From contig NW_023998417.1 in assembly GCF_014805625.2 (NCBI RefSeq), positions 2,572,284 through 2,636,283 of the forward strand: a DNA stretch of 64,000 nucleotides. Direction: 5' to 3'. The notes beneath the pieces were generated by a model that worked only from the letters and a program-made list of their open reading frames with translations, was not told where the DNA came from and ran no database searches. Both the position numbers and the translations under genes were made by a program. Below, piece by piece: positions 26,437 through 37,159 of this stretch (position 1 is the stretch's first letter; each line of letters opens with the position of its first letter). This DNA is from Glossina fuscipes (lineage: Eukaryota; Arthropoda; Insecta; Diptera; Glossinidae).

Positions 26437-27585
26437 CACATATGGCCATGTATGTCGGAAAATTTAATTTAAACATATAAACATATTTATGCATGTATAG
26501 TGATTTAGCTTACAAAATCCACGACTTGTTAGTTAGTCTATCAGTTTGCTTTAAAAATTTTCATATTTCTTGTGTGTGTGTGTGTGTTAAGAAACTTAAA
26601 AATGAGAAATATATGGCAAAGAATGGTATTACGGTTAAGCCAAAGCATATATAGAAAAATATAATCTTCTAGTTTTGCTTTTTTTTAAGTTCATAACATG
26701 CAACAGAGAAGTGAAGGAAGTTCTTAAAATTTATATATATATATATATATATTCTTTGCTTGCATTAATTTTATTATGTACATATATTAAAATTACTGAT
26801 GATGACATGTGGTTTCAATAAGATGCCATAAAATGGTACACAGCCGGCAAAAGCGTTCAGTTTATAGAAAGGGAAGCTCAAGGAAAGTATGCTTTAAAAG
26901 CAAAGCATATGGAATTTAAGTCATCAATTTACTATGATATACAAAATTGAATTCGTCATTATTCATACAATCTACTCGTTCCATATAGCAACAGAAAGTA
27001 CTTGTCAAATGATTCGAATCGAATTCAATTTATTCGAAATGTCAGTTGCCAGCGAAGATAGAATAAATTATATAAAGTCGTCTATTGCTTTTCTTTTAAT
27101 CTCTCGAGATTTCTGACCAATAAATTATTGTATATCAAACAAAATTGATCATTTTACGATCGCCTTGCGATTGCTTTATTGCTTTGCACAAATTTCTTTG
27201 AGTTAGAACGACTTAAAAGTCCAAAACGATAATTTGGCAAAACAAGCAAAGATGATCAGTGTCCGGATAATTGAGGTTGCTAGTCTTCAAATTTAACCTC
27301 TAGTGAATGATACGATAAATGAAAGACGATAGTTTAAAATATCATGATTTTGGCAAATGGACGGATAGACAGACTTTGCTACAGTTTTCAGATCTGATTC
27401 ACTTCTTTTGTGTACTCCGTAGTAAGTAATTTTATAAATTAAAATTTGTACTCGGTGATGTAGCCGAGTCGTTTGATCTATTGTTTATTTCCTATACCGA
27501 ATTTTTGCAGCCATTAGTGCTCTAACAACCCGCTATCACCTGAACAACCAGTACAAAATTCGTTTGTGTATCTATCTATTTTTAT
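25560..27585. other. AT-rich non-coding stretch with microsatellites
   Basis: (ATGT)n is at 26182-26221, (TA)n near 26390-26440, (TG)n near 26570-26588 and (TA)n near 26731-26751. A minus-oriented GGACGGATAGACAGAC at about 27359-27374 may mark another badly degraded dispersed repeat. No gene is supported. Confidence 0.6.
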
Positions 27586-27592
27586 CTCTATA

Positions 27593-27815
27593 GATATATG
27601 TATAATATATAGATATTGTGAGAGAGGGAGGGGGACAACCAGAGAGCTAGAGATATTGAATGGGAGAGAGACAAGTAAAAACGTGGACTCACCGAGAGAG
27701 AGACACACAGAAAGTGAGAGACAGAGAGAATAACAGAGACAGGGTGAGTGACCGAGGGACCGAGTGAGAGGGACGGAGGGAGGAAGAGGGATAACGAGTG
27801 AGAGAAAGAGAGAGA

Positions 27816-27863
<48 letters not shown>

Positions 27864-27958
27864 TATATATATACATGTATATAGAGAGAGAGACAGAGAG
27901 AGAGAGAGACCGACAGAGAGAGACCGACAGAGAGAGAGAGCGAGAGAGAGAGACAGAC
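27593..27958. repeat. Long purine-rich (GA)n tract
   Basis: About 360 bp in which one strand is nearly all purine. It has GAGAGG and GAGACAGA variants and a purer (GA)n core at about 27814-27860, interrupted by a (TA)n patch near 27863-27882. All frames through it (Ser/Leu or Arg/Glu rich) are repeat artefacts. Polypurine-polypyrimidine tracts of this kind can adopt triplex structures in vitro. Confidence 0.9.
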
Positions 27959-27959
27959 G

Positions 27960-29945
27960 AACGTAGTTTCCATTGATCAAAATTATGCCTTCTTTAAGAC
28001 GCTCTAAAGGAATTTAATAACATGACAAGCTTGGTATACCAATAATTTTTTGGTAGCGAATGTAATAAAAGTTAATTTTAAATTTAATTTCGAATGAGTC
28101 TGCGAACCAAAACCAACAACTTTAAAGGCGAGAATAGAAACATTGTGATTGTTATTCGCAGTCACTTCATTTATATGTATGCTGGGAGTCTGACGATTGT
28201 TTAAGGAGCATAATTTTCTAAACAAGTTTCAAATATCAAATGAATTTCTCAGAAAGATTTCTTATGTTTGTATCAAAATTCATTTCCTAATCATGTTTCA
28301 TGCAAAACTTTATTGAAATAAATAATTCACTTCGAGGAAATTTTGATTCTTTCATCGAAAACTCATTTAAATTCAAGGCACACAACTTGGCCAGATGTTT
28401 GTTAAAGAAATCAAAAGAAGAAAATAAATAAAATAAAAAAAAAATAAAAATAAAAGAAAGTCACATTCGCTTTAAGACGAATCTTGAACATCATCCATCA
28501 TCGTAAGCGTATAGCACGCATATAAGTATAAATAGCTAGAGTTTTTCTATTAATTCTCGGAATTCAGTTGATTGAAAATACATCTAATAAAATTAAGATT
28601 TACACCTGCTATAAAGTGTAAGCTATTGACAGCAATATTTCAAGATTCGTGTACTTTACTATATTTTTGTTATTTGTTTAGTTTTTGTTGGGATATTATG
28701 GGTGAAGGTGCCCGATTTTGGATATAACTAAAAGAAAGTTTCAGTTATCTTTCTTCATATATGCCATCGTCAACGCGAAAGGCCACACCTTAAGAAGTTG
28801 TCTTAAAGCAACTTGGAATTTAATCCCGCACTATGAGACTTTTAAAGCATATTTCCATTCAAGTTACCAACGATATGGCCAAACTGCTATTGCCATTCCG
28901 TTTTTCGGGATAAAGCAAATAAAAAAGAAAAAAAAAATTTGAGATAAACAAATAAATTTATTTAAAATGAATAAAAATGTGGCGTAGTTAATATAAACAA
29001 AAGAATTAACGAATGAATTGAAAATATCAACCAACCTTTACCTTGCTTGTTAAAGGAATCTGACAAATTTACGAAAAGTAGGTGATAAATTTCATTTTAA
29101 TGATTTGATTAAAATGCGTTCGTTAGTCAATCAGTGATGTTATTTTCGAGAATTGATTTGCAAAAGAATGAAAATTAAATCATTCATTATATATTTAATG
29201 TTTTGTTTTTGTTTGTTGCGCCTTTCATCTTTCAGTCTCATTATATGTTAAATATATATTTATATAAGCATTTTTTTTTTCTTTCTTTCTTTTAGTAAAT
29301 TGACGGTTTTATCGATAAGCGATATTTCTGTCAGTACTTTTTTTTTTGTTTTTTTTGCTTTTTTTGACAATATTGAAAAATTACAATACGCCAATATATG
29401 TATATATATATATATATATATATTTTACCTTTTGTTCGCTATACTTTGACTATCTCTCTTTCTCGCTCTTTCTCTTTTTGTTCACAGTTATACAATGGGC
29501 TGCTTGCCAACAGGCTGAATTCAGTGTGCATGTCTACATGTTTTTATGGTTTTATTTAACCTCAATTTTCAGAAGATTTGCATGTACGTAAGGACTAAAT
29601 GTAGTACTGCACTGCATTTAACTTACATACACGATCTGCCCATCTGTATATGTATATATATGTGTAAAAATTATCGACCAGTAATTTTCGGGACTGATAT
29701 ATCCATACCATTTGTACATAGTTTCAAATTTTCTGGCTATGGTTGGTAAAATTTCCTATCATTTCGATTGTTTGTTTACGAGTTGCAGGGGTTTCAGGGA
29801 CTCAAGCTTTTTTCACCCATTTTTCTTCCTTTTTTTTTTGCGACAATGGATAGTACGAATTTTGTGTATTAGTTAGATAGTGTTTTTGATTCAGCAAAGA
29901 CTTGGAAAAAGTTATGGCAAATCTACTCCTTTGAAAAAATTAACT
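27960..29945. other. AT-rich non-coding stretch
   Basis: A-rich DNA near 28420-28455, T tracts near 29270 and 29338-29366, and (TA)n near 29398-29422 followed by a TCTCTTTCTC pyrimidine run. No gene or dispersed repeat is recognisable. Confidence 0.6.
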
Positions 29946-29949
29946 TGTC

Positions 29950-30150
29950 GGTAATTACTTTTGCTGAATGGAGTGGAAGGCCAAAAGTGGTGCTGGTCAC
30001 ATCAGCAAATGTTGATATAGAAAAAAAATTATTCTCAATAATCGAAAAATGAACTCGAAAGAGATAGCTAGTATTCTAGGGATTAACTTAACTCACAATG
30101 GAAGAAATGCAGAGTGTCGCAAGACGACGCTTACAGTGGGAAATTGGCAC
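29950..30150 (+). pseudogene. Possible mariner transposase N-terminal relic
   Basis: The plus-strand frame from about 29959 reads FAEWSGRPKVVLVTSANVDI and continues with EKKLFSIIEK before a stop. A shifted frame continues SKEIASILGIN. This fits the mariner segment between the two helix-turn-helix motifs (S-G-R-P-K, a V-T-x-x-N-V run, then an E-I-A-x-x-L-x-I helix). The remainder is not recognisable. It lies about 1.7 kb upstream of, and in the same orientation as, the mariner C-terminal relic at 31.8 kb. Confidence 0.45.
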
Positions 30151-31025
30151 AAGTACAAATTTGAATTTCTGTTTCGGTTATCGTAGAGCTTTGCAGGAAC
30201 AATTATCTACTTGGAAATTTGAAAAAATTTCGGTTATTGATTTATTGAACAGAAGAAGAAGAATTGATGAAGTCATTGTGGAAATTGCAGTCCATTTTGA
30301 GTTTTCCCAATGGTATCAAAAAGTTAGGGGAAAAAGATTCTAACGTCGTAGGTAAGCTATTTTGATAAATCGAATTAAGTCCCGGAAATTATTGATCAAT
30401 CTATCTCCTATATATATAAATAAACAATTATTTGCCATTTTTCGGTTTGATAAATTTAATCTGTTTGCATTGAAATTCACTTTTTATTGATTACAATTGC
30501 GATTACATCGTTACAAAATGATTATTTAATGAGCACTTCTGTGCTTGCCCGAGGATGACTCTTTTCTCTTTTTTTTTTTTTTATTTTTTTTGGCTATAAA
30601 TATCTTTGAAACAAATTTTAAATCTTTACTTGTTCAGTTGATTGCAAAATAATCTATTGAAAAGGCAATATCTTTGTTTACAAAATTGTTCTATGAAAAT
30701 TTAATTACGTATTAGACTTTGCTTTCGATTAATCGACTTTTGACAAAAGAAATATTCCTGAAGATTCATGGGTATCCTTTTCCATTTTCATTTCTAAAAT
30801 GGGAGCATTTCCGTATTAAAAATGATTTTAAAGTTATGTTGAATGTCAACAAACACGTAAAAGAGATACAGTTCAAAAATATCGCATGTTTCCGGCTGGA
30901 TAGTAAAATGACCTTTAAAAATAATGCAAATATTTGTACTGTCAATAGTCGTTATAACCACAATTGGTTTTGAAGATCGCTTCGACTTTTACAGGCATAG
31001 GTGAAATTCGTTATCGCAGATCTTT
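30151..31025. other. Non-coding stretch between transposon relics
   Basis: A frame of 81 codons (30098-30343) begins in the mariner-like trace and continues with Arg/Glu-rich sequence. Another of 84 codons (30719-30973) is Lys/Asn/Phe-rich. Neither resembles a protein I know. The first could include out-of-frame transposase remains. Confidence 0.5.
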
Positions 31026-31029
31026 ACTA

Positions 31030-31700
31030 GGAGATTATACCAGTTACACTATTCTTTTTTATTGCTACAGAATACGTTCTCAATAGGATTGAGGTCGGGT
31101 AAGGGACTTAGCCATTCAGTGATATATAAGCAACGGTCCTAGATTAAATCTTTTCACTAAATTAAATGAATGTTTTGCATCATTATTCAGCTGAAATTGC
31201 CGTAGCAGTGGGTTCTTTCTGGGATAAATTAGACCGACTCCCTTCGTATCATAAAATTTCTTTCGCTCTTCTTCTGATGTGGAATTTTTTGCTTTTTGAT
31301 CGAAGTATATTTCTTTACGCATTATTCGCAAATAAACTTATTTTTGGCTCGTCGCTCCAAGGTGAATTTCTTAATTTTTTCCCCTTTTCATCTATATCAG
31401 TTTTTATGGACTAAAGTACAGCCTTTCCTTTTGTCCAAATTAGTTGCAAGCAGAGATGTTTCCGTGCTATTCTTCCTAGTAGTAGATTCATCTTGGGATG
31501 ATATAACATTCCCAATTTCATCGGTAATTGCTCTGGACGTCTTGACAGGATCTTGCTTTGCTAAGATTACCATGACCTTATCGGGAGAGGGAAAAGCTTT
31601 TTAACTGTCCCACGTCCTTCAATATTATTTAAAACATTCGCAACAAAATTTTGTTATCATCCCAGTGATGCGATAATAAATTGGTATGTTTCTCCCCAAT
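31030..31700 (-). pseudogene. Tc1-family transposase relic
   Basis: A Tc1/mariner-superfamily cut-and-paste transposase fossil read on the minus strand across several frames. From the N-terminal side there is NIEGRGTVKKL, then KVMVILAKQDPVKTSRAITD (second helix-turn-helix of Tc1-type enzymes), a WSDEPKISLFANN segment (first catalytic Asp region, W-T-D-E-S-K-F in the family), and QLNNDAKHSFNLVKR (second catalytic Asp, D-N-D-P-K-H in the family). Last is LSPLPDLNPIENVF (the family's S-P-D-L-N-P-I-E-N-L-W, with the third acidic residue). Most domains are present and collinear, so it is a nearly full-length but decayed copy with frameshifts and stops. Confidence 0.8.
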
Positions 31701-31784
31701 TTTGTAGGCGGTCCTCCTTTTTCGCTACAACGATTTGTTCCACCCCTTTAACATGATCATAAAAATGAATTCTTATTTCATTTC

Positions 31785-32080
31785 TTGCTCTCATTTCTTG
31801 CTATTTACACTTTTACAACCAATTTAAGGGGACGCCAAGCTGCCCGTCTGAAAAAGCTATTAAAGCGACATATAAAAGCCATGGCGACTCCTGATCATCA
31901 CTGGTTCAAATCGGTGCAGTATGGCTTGGCTGGTATGCGGGTCCGCAAATTTGACGAAGTGCGAAAATGGATCGGTAGTTGGATTGCTGCCAAACCGATA
32001 TAAGTTCTTTCGACATGATATCGCCATGTTGCCAAAAATATTGTTGAAAATGATCGAAATTATTCATTCATTAATATATC
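31785..32080 (+). pseudogene. Mariner transposase C-terminal relic
   Basis: The frame reads TPDHHWFKSVQYGLAGMRV, then FDEVRKWIGSWIAAKP. This matches the mariner C-terminal region (S-D-Y-H-L-F-R-S-M-x-H-G-L-A, then Y-E-E-V-K-x-W-I-x-x-W-I-A-S-K). A shift near 32000 leads to FRHDIAMLPKILLKMIE, the usual F-x-x-G-I-x-x-L-P-x-R-W-x-K end. The third catalytic Asp position (the D of DHH) is retained, but the copy lacks the rest of the catalytic core and is dead. It directly abuts the antisense Tc1 relic. Confidence 0.8.
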
Positions 32081-32084
32081 AATG

Positions 32085-32891
32085 TATCAATTATCCGCAA
32101 TACATTCTTTTTTCAAGTGAAAAAGTGAGCAACATTTAATAATCAGAAGAGTCTTATGCAATCTGAATGGTTTGGTATCAAATTAACGCACGTTTTTACA
32201 AGTAATGATTTGGATTGCATGAAGTAAAAATGCAACACTGTTCTTTTGCAACCTTTATGCTTTTGTGTCCCCTTTCCATCGGGAATGGTGTGCTCTACAC
32301 CTGCTAACGTTCTACTTAGTCGCAGACTATTGTTTTTCAGATTTACTTTGATTACGTTCTGTAAAAAATATTTAACTTTTTTTCGAAGATAAATATACAA
32401 ATACAATCGCGTACCTAATTATAAATTTTCTCACCTTCCAAATAAATTTCACAGCAGGCATACAACGAAAAAACAACTCAACGCAAATAAACCTTTCGGC
32501 ATTCATTTGACACATCTGACAAAATACGAAACTTTCATAGTCTGACACTTTAGATCAATCTTAAATTATTTGATGTATATAATGCAGTTAAAATGAAGAA
32601 ATCGTGACATCATTTGAAAACATTTATATGAATTTTTAATCAGCTTTTCATTAGAGTTTAATAAACTTTTTTATGTAAATGAACGAGTTCATGGATTAAT
32701 ATGTAAATAAACTATGGAAGCTTTTAAATAACACAATTGGATTTTTGCATAAATTAATATTGAAAATTAAATAAAAAAAAAAAAATAAAAAAAAGCAATT
32801 AAAATAAATTTAAAAAAATTTTTTTTTTTTTTTTTTTTTTTTTAATATTTTGTTTAATTTAAAAACCTTCCTCGCCTTTAATTAAAACTGC

Positions 32892-32922
<31 letters not shown>

Positions 32923-34145
32923 GGTATTTCTATGTCTTTAAGCTTTTTTCATAAAAAAAGAAAAAAAAAACATCAACAGAAAAAATATAATTAAAACATT
33001 GTGATGGGAATTAATGTAATTAATTATCAAAAAATTGACATAAACGGGTCGTTTTTAACAAAACAATGCAAATAGGAATCACACTTAAGACGAAAATTAA
33101 ACTTAAAATTTTCAAAATGGAAGAAAAATATTAAATAGTTTAAGAGAATTCATTGACACTCGTAATCATTTTCTTAAGCTTTCAATAAATAAATGCCTTT
33201 GCACCGAAATATGTTTTTAGTCAACATATCGTCATAACACATTCGTTTTGATTACGATGCAAAGCGAGCGAGGTAAATGCCATTTATTTTTCATTTAACT
33301 TTATAATTTTGTAATATATATATATTATAAACTTTTACTATATAATTTATTTTATCATTTGATTTTAATACATTAATGATAATTAGTAGAAAAATTCAAT
33401 TTATATCCATCGTGCATGTTATAGCATTCATATATATATATATATACATATACATATTCATATACATATAATATTATGGCTATCCTTGCAAAACATTTTT
33501 AATTGGATGTCACAACTAATTTGAAAATAAATTGATTTTCAATTTTTCGATATCATTGAAATTTATACCGCCTGTTAGTGTGTGTGTTAAGCATATTAAA
33601 AAAGTGTAAAAAAAAAAACCATCTCGTTGTTTGATATTTGAGTTATTATCTAATCCGTAAGCAGACAATTCGGACCAACATATTTTCACTGTCATTATTC
33701 TCGTCTCGTTAATCATTTCAGTTATCGATCCTTGTTTTATATAGACTAGAAAGACTATAGAAAGAACAAATATCACGCTTAAGTAGGTAGTGTAGGCAAA
33801 CTGTTTCAAATTCGTTTAGTAAAAAGATATTTCATTCAAATGAGATGCAATTCGGTTAATAAGCATTAACTCGAAATTGATTGTAGTCTCGAAATAGGGA
33901 TTCCGTGTTCCATACTTCCCAGGTAACAACGACATTTCCAGTTGGAAGTTGGAAATTTTATATATGAGTCATAAGCGTCCCGCATTTAATGCAGAAACAG
34001 AAAACCGTTAAATTTTAATAAAAATAGAAGGAGAGATAAAAATAAAGGTATTTTTCAAAAATTTAAGCCGATATAGATCTGCTGTAGTTTAAGCACAATC
34101 AGAAGAAAGCCCAGAAAGTAAGGATGTTCCTAATTTACATCAGCG
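32085..34145. other. AT-rich, low-complexity non-coding stretch
   Basis: Long A and T tracts stand near 32770-32845 (A-rich then about 25 T) and 32896-32922 (about 27 T). (TA)n tracts are near 33316-33328 and 33429-33447. No gene is supported. The 87-codon minus frame at 32143-32406 has mixed composition but no recognisable domain. Confidence 0.6.
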
Positions 34146-34149
34146 ATGT

Positions 34150-34340
34150 CTTTCAAACAATTCGGCTCATTTTCAATATCAATCTGCATGCAATGACTTT
34201 TAACGTTTCCGGAAAATTTAATACCGATGTCTTCATTCTTGCCGCGAGAGCAATGTTTATCACAGATATAACATAGGCGGATAGACGGACAGATGAATAT
34301 ACGTCAATCGATTTACAACTTGATGTTAGTCCAGAGTGTA
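34150..34340 (-). repeat. Dispersed TGTCCGTC-type repeat, minus orientation
   Basis: The core GGCGGATAGACGGACAGATG is at about 34275-34294. The preceding 120 bp align with 36998-37110: TCAAACAATTCGGCTCATTT and AATATCAATCTGCATGCA here, against TCAATCAATTTGGCAGGTTT and AATATCAAGCTGCGTGCA there. These two copies therefore belong to one subfamily. Confidence 0.65.
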
Positions 34341-34749
34341 TTTACTTACTTTCTTTGGTAATTGAAATTTCTTTCTGGCTGTTTCAAATGAGTATACTCG
34401 CGTCCTTCCGTCGAGCGTGTAACGTAAAAAAAAAACCAAATCTTTAGTTCTATACATGGAACCCTGCTAGGTATTGCTAGGTATGCAGCTCAATATTTCT
34501 AGCTTGATTCTAGCGCTATAAATCCTAATCAGGAATATATATATTATTCACAATCGTTCCGAGTTGTACTTCTTGCCGACGTTTGTCGAATCAAATGTAT
34601 GCCTAATCGACATTAAAATTCGAATTTATGATGCTTTAGCAGTTAAATTGTTGTTGTTCTTATAGCAATTCTTATACGAAATTCTTGATAGATAGATAAA
34701 CAGGAAGAAAAATTGCTATCTATACGAAACGATGCATTAAAATATTTTA

Positions 34750-35134
34750 TTTATTTCATGTCCACTACCGAGGCATGACAGTACATTCATTTTCTTAGAG
34801 AGTTTGCAACACCTAGAAGGAAGCTTCAAAGACTGCGTAAGGAATGTATCTATTCTTTATTAATATCCAAATCTTATTTGATCTAAGCATGTCCGTCTGT
34901 CCACCTGCGAAAAGTCTCGATCACAAAGATTAAGATTAAGATAAGAGAAATTGGGTAAAAACATTGGAAGTTTGAGCCCATAGGAGATTACCATTGGAAA
35001 AGAGGCAAGAGGAGGTTAAAAGATTAAAGTTGCAGCGTAACTACATAAATTGTGAACTCCCCTTTCAAAAGGAAAAAGATCTTTTGCTAATAACTCACTA
35101 TTGCGACAGATCCCATGATAAGAAATTTCTAAAT

Positions 35135-35169
<35 letters not shown>

Positions 35170-35240
35170 CAAGATGATAGATTGTAGATATAATAGAAGA
35201 CAAGAATAGAGCGGAATATAATTTTCTTATTTCATATCAC
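34750..35240 (+). repeat. Dispersed repeat family A copy
   Basis: Landmarks are TCCACTACCGAGGCATGA, TTTGCAACACCTAGAAGGAA, GCATGTCCGTCTGTCCACC (about 34887-34905), and an end near GCGGAATATAATTTTCTTA at 35211-35229. A (TA)n tract (about 35137-35166) sits near its 3' end. Confidence 0.7.
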
Positions 35241-35519
35241 ACAAGTAAATTGTTCGTTCCATGTTTTGTACATTCCATTCCAAAGTGAGCCGCTCTGGCG
35301 CTTGCAAATGTCTTTAATGTCTGATACCTTTCTTATGCTCGATGTGTTCATATTGTGAAACGAATGCAATAATAAAATGAATATACTTTTCAATTGTGTT
35401 TAGTTAGTTATGGGGAAAAATGGGAAGCGTTTTTCAGTTATTGACTGCATATAATATTTTATAATCATTATTTATTCAGTTTGTTTTCTGGGGTTTCCAC
35501 CAACAACAGATAGACAGAC

Positions 35520-35670
35520 AAAAAAAAAAAAAAAAAACAAACGCGAACAAGCAGGCAAAAATGATTAATTATTCCTTTGGGGCTGATGAGCAATGTATAC
35601 AACAGCAACAGCAACAACAACAACAATAGCAGCAGCACAAGCACAAGCAGCAGCAGCAGCAGTAATAGCT
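35520..35670. repeat. A tract plus CAG/CAA trinucleotide tract
   Basis: An A tract (about 35521-35537) is followed after 65 bp by about 70 bp of CAG, CAA and CAC units (about 35601-35670). The plus strand would read as glutamine repeats, but stop codons (TAG, TAA) interrupt it. The minus frame reads as poly-leucine. Neither is a credible gene. Confidence 0.85.
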
Positions 35671-36985
35671 CATTAAACTCACACTTAAATCGCAATTTCA
35701 TTAAGCATAAAAATAAATAAATACCATTGTGTTGTTTACCTTCAATGCGCACAAACGCACATACAATCTTTAATTCCCTCACCGCCTCATCCTTATTATT
35801 TTCCAATTTTTTGAATTTCAAACATTTCATACATCATTCATATATATATCTACATGTAATATGCTATGTTACTTATGTATAATATATGCTATATATATAT
35901 TATCATTAATATTAAAGTTACTTTTTCGCTTATCATTTGCGCATTTAATGTTTCTCTCTGAGGTTTTACATCATACGTTTGTTTCTTTACATTATATTAT
36001 TATTGTTGTTGCTATTGTTGTTATTATTATTATCATTATTATCATTATTATATTTGTTGTTGTTGCTTTATTTTAGATTTCGTTGATATATTAAAAATAA
36101 ACCAACACGTTTTTAAGTCGCGTGTGCTTAAATTATGTGGTTATGTGTGTAAACAGTAATGTTTATATTATAGTTTCGTGCGGCTTTTGAAATTTATGGC
36201 TTAATACGTATGACTGAATTGTTTGCTTTTTTCCATCGTCTGAATGTGCGCGAAAGCACATACATCCAGACAATTATAATGATATGCATTTAAATAATCT
36301 ATTAATGAAAATTTGTTATGTTAATCATGCTTTATATTTGCAAATAGTAACAATTTGCGAGTTGGTATGTGTGTGTTGGCGTGTACAAAGGCATTGCCAT
36401 GTAGTGATTAAAGCAAAAGCACTTTGAACTTTTCTTTTGTTTTTTTTTTTTTGTAAATTTTAAAATTCTTCGCTCGTAAGTCATCGCGAAAAGAGCTTAA
36501 AGGGCCTCAAAAAGATTACGAATCGAGGCAGAGTTTTTTTTTAGCTTTGATTTTTTGTTAATATCGTGCTTGGATCATTCGAATTCTTTATGTACTTGTT
36601 TTATTCCTTTTTTGCTTTTTTCTTCAACGACTCTTTTTTTTTTTCAAAAAGAAAACGATTTTGGCTTAAACAACTGATAGGTTTGCTCTTCTTTTTTTGC
36701 ATTTTATTAAATACTTTGTCGAATCGGACCAAAGAATGTGAAAAAAAACTTTCATTGGTAACGAATGAATAAATTGCCGACATTCAATTTTTTTGTCTTT
36801 TTTGGGATTTGGTTGTGTAATCAATAGCGTCAGAATTTTATCAGCTGAAGCCAAACTGCGATTGTTTAGGGCAAACATATTCTCGCTCATCTTAAAAAAT
36901 AAAAAAAATAATATTCGACTGTGGGGGAATATTTTGTGCCTAACATGCAATTTGAAAGCATAGGTGCTCTCAGTTTACATTGTAC
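35671..36985. other. Non-coding stretch, possible regulatory block
   Basis: (ATT/GTT)n runs are at 35994-36070. From 36090 to 36420 the sequence is rich in distinct words such as AATTTATGGC, ATGCATTTAAATAA and TTAATCATGC, resembling homeodomain or POU-type sites. No coding frame. T-rich DNA at 36530-36660 gives phenylalanine-rich artefact frames. Confidence 0.5.
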
Positions 36986-36989
36986 TGTG

Positions 36990-37155
36990 AGCGTGTCCTT
37001 CAATCAATTTGGCAGGTTTTTAATATCAAGCTGCGTGCAGTTTCCAATGTATTTGCGGAATTTCAAGTCGAAATCTGCTTTTTTGCGTCCACTAGGTAAT
37101 CAATGCAGACAGACGGACGGACAAACATGTCTTCATGCGTTTTATAAATTCCCTG
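36990..37155 (-). repeat. Dispersed TGTCCGTC-type repeat, minus orientation
   Basis: The core is GCAGACAGACGGACGGAC at about 37105-37122. The upstream portion aligns with the copy at 34150-34340 (shared AATATCAA-CTGC-TGCA block). An overlapping 92-codon plus frame is incidental. Confidence 0.65.
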
Positions 37156-37159
37156 AGGT

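Noticed and set aside
27514..27980. Overlapping frames of 70-130 codons rich in Ser-Leu or Arg-Glu
   Set aside because: They are translations of a (GA)n tract in several frames on both strands; no frame has complex sequence.
31166..31604. Plus-strand frames of 82 and 102 codons
   Set aside because: They are antisense shadows of the Tc1 relic, whose motifs are read on the minus strand.
35468..36076. Frames with poly-leucine and poly-isoleucine runs
   Set aside because: They come from CAG/CAA and ATT/GTT trinucleotide tracts; the glutamine-reading frame has stops.
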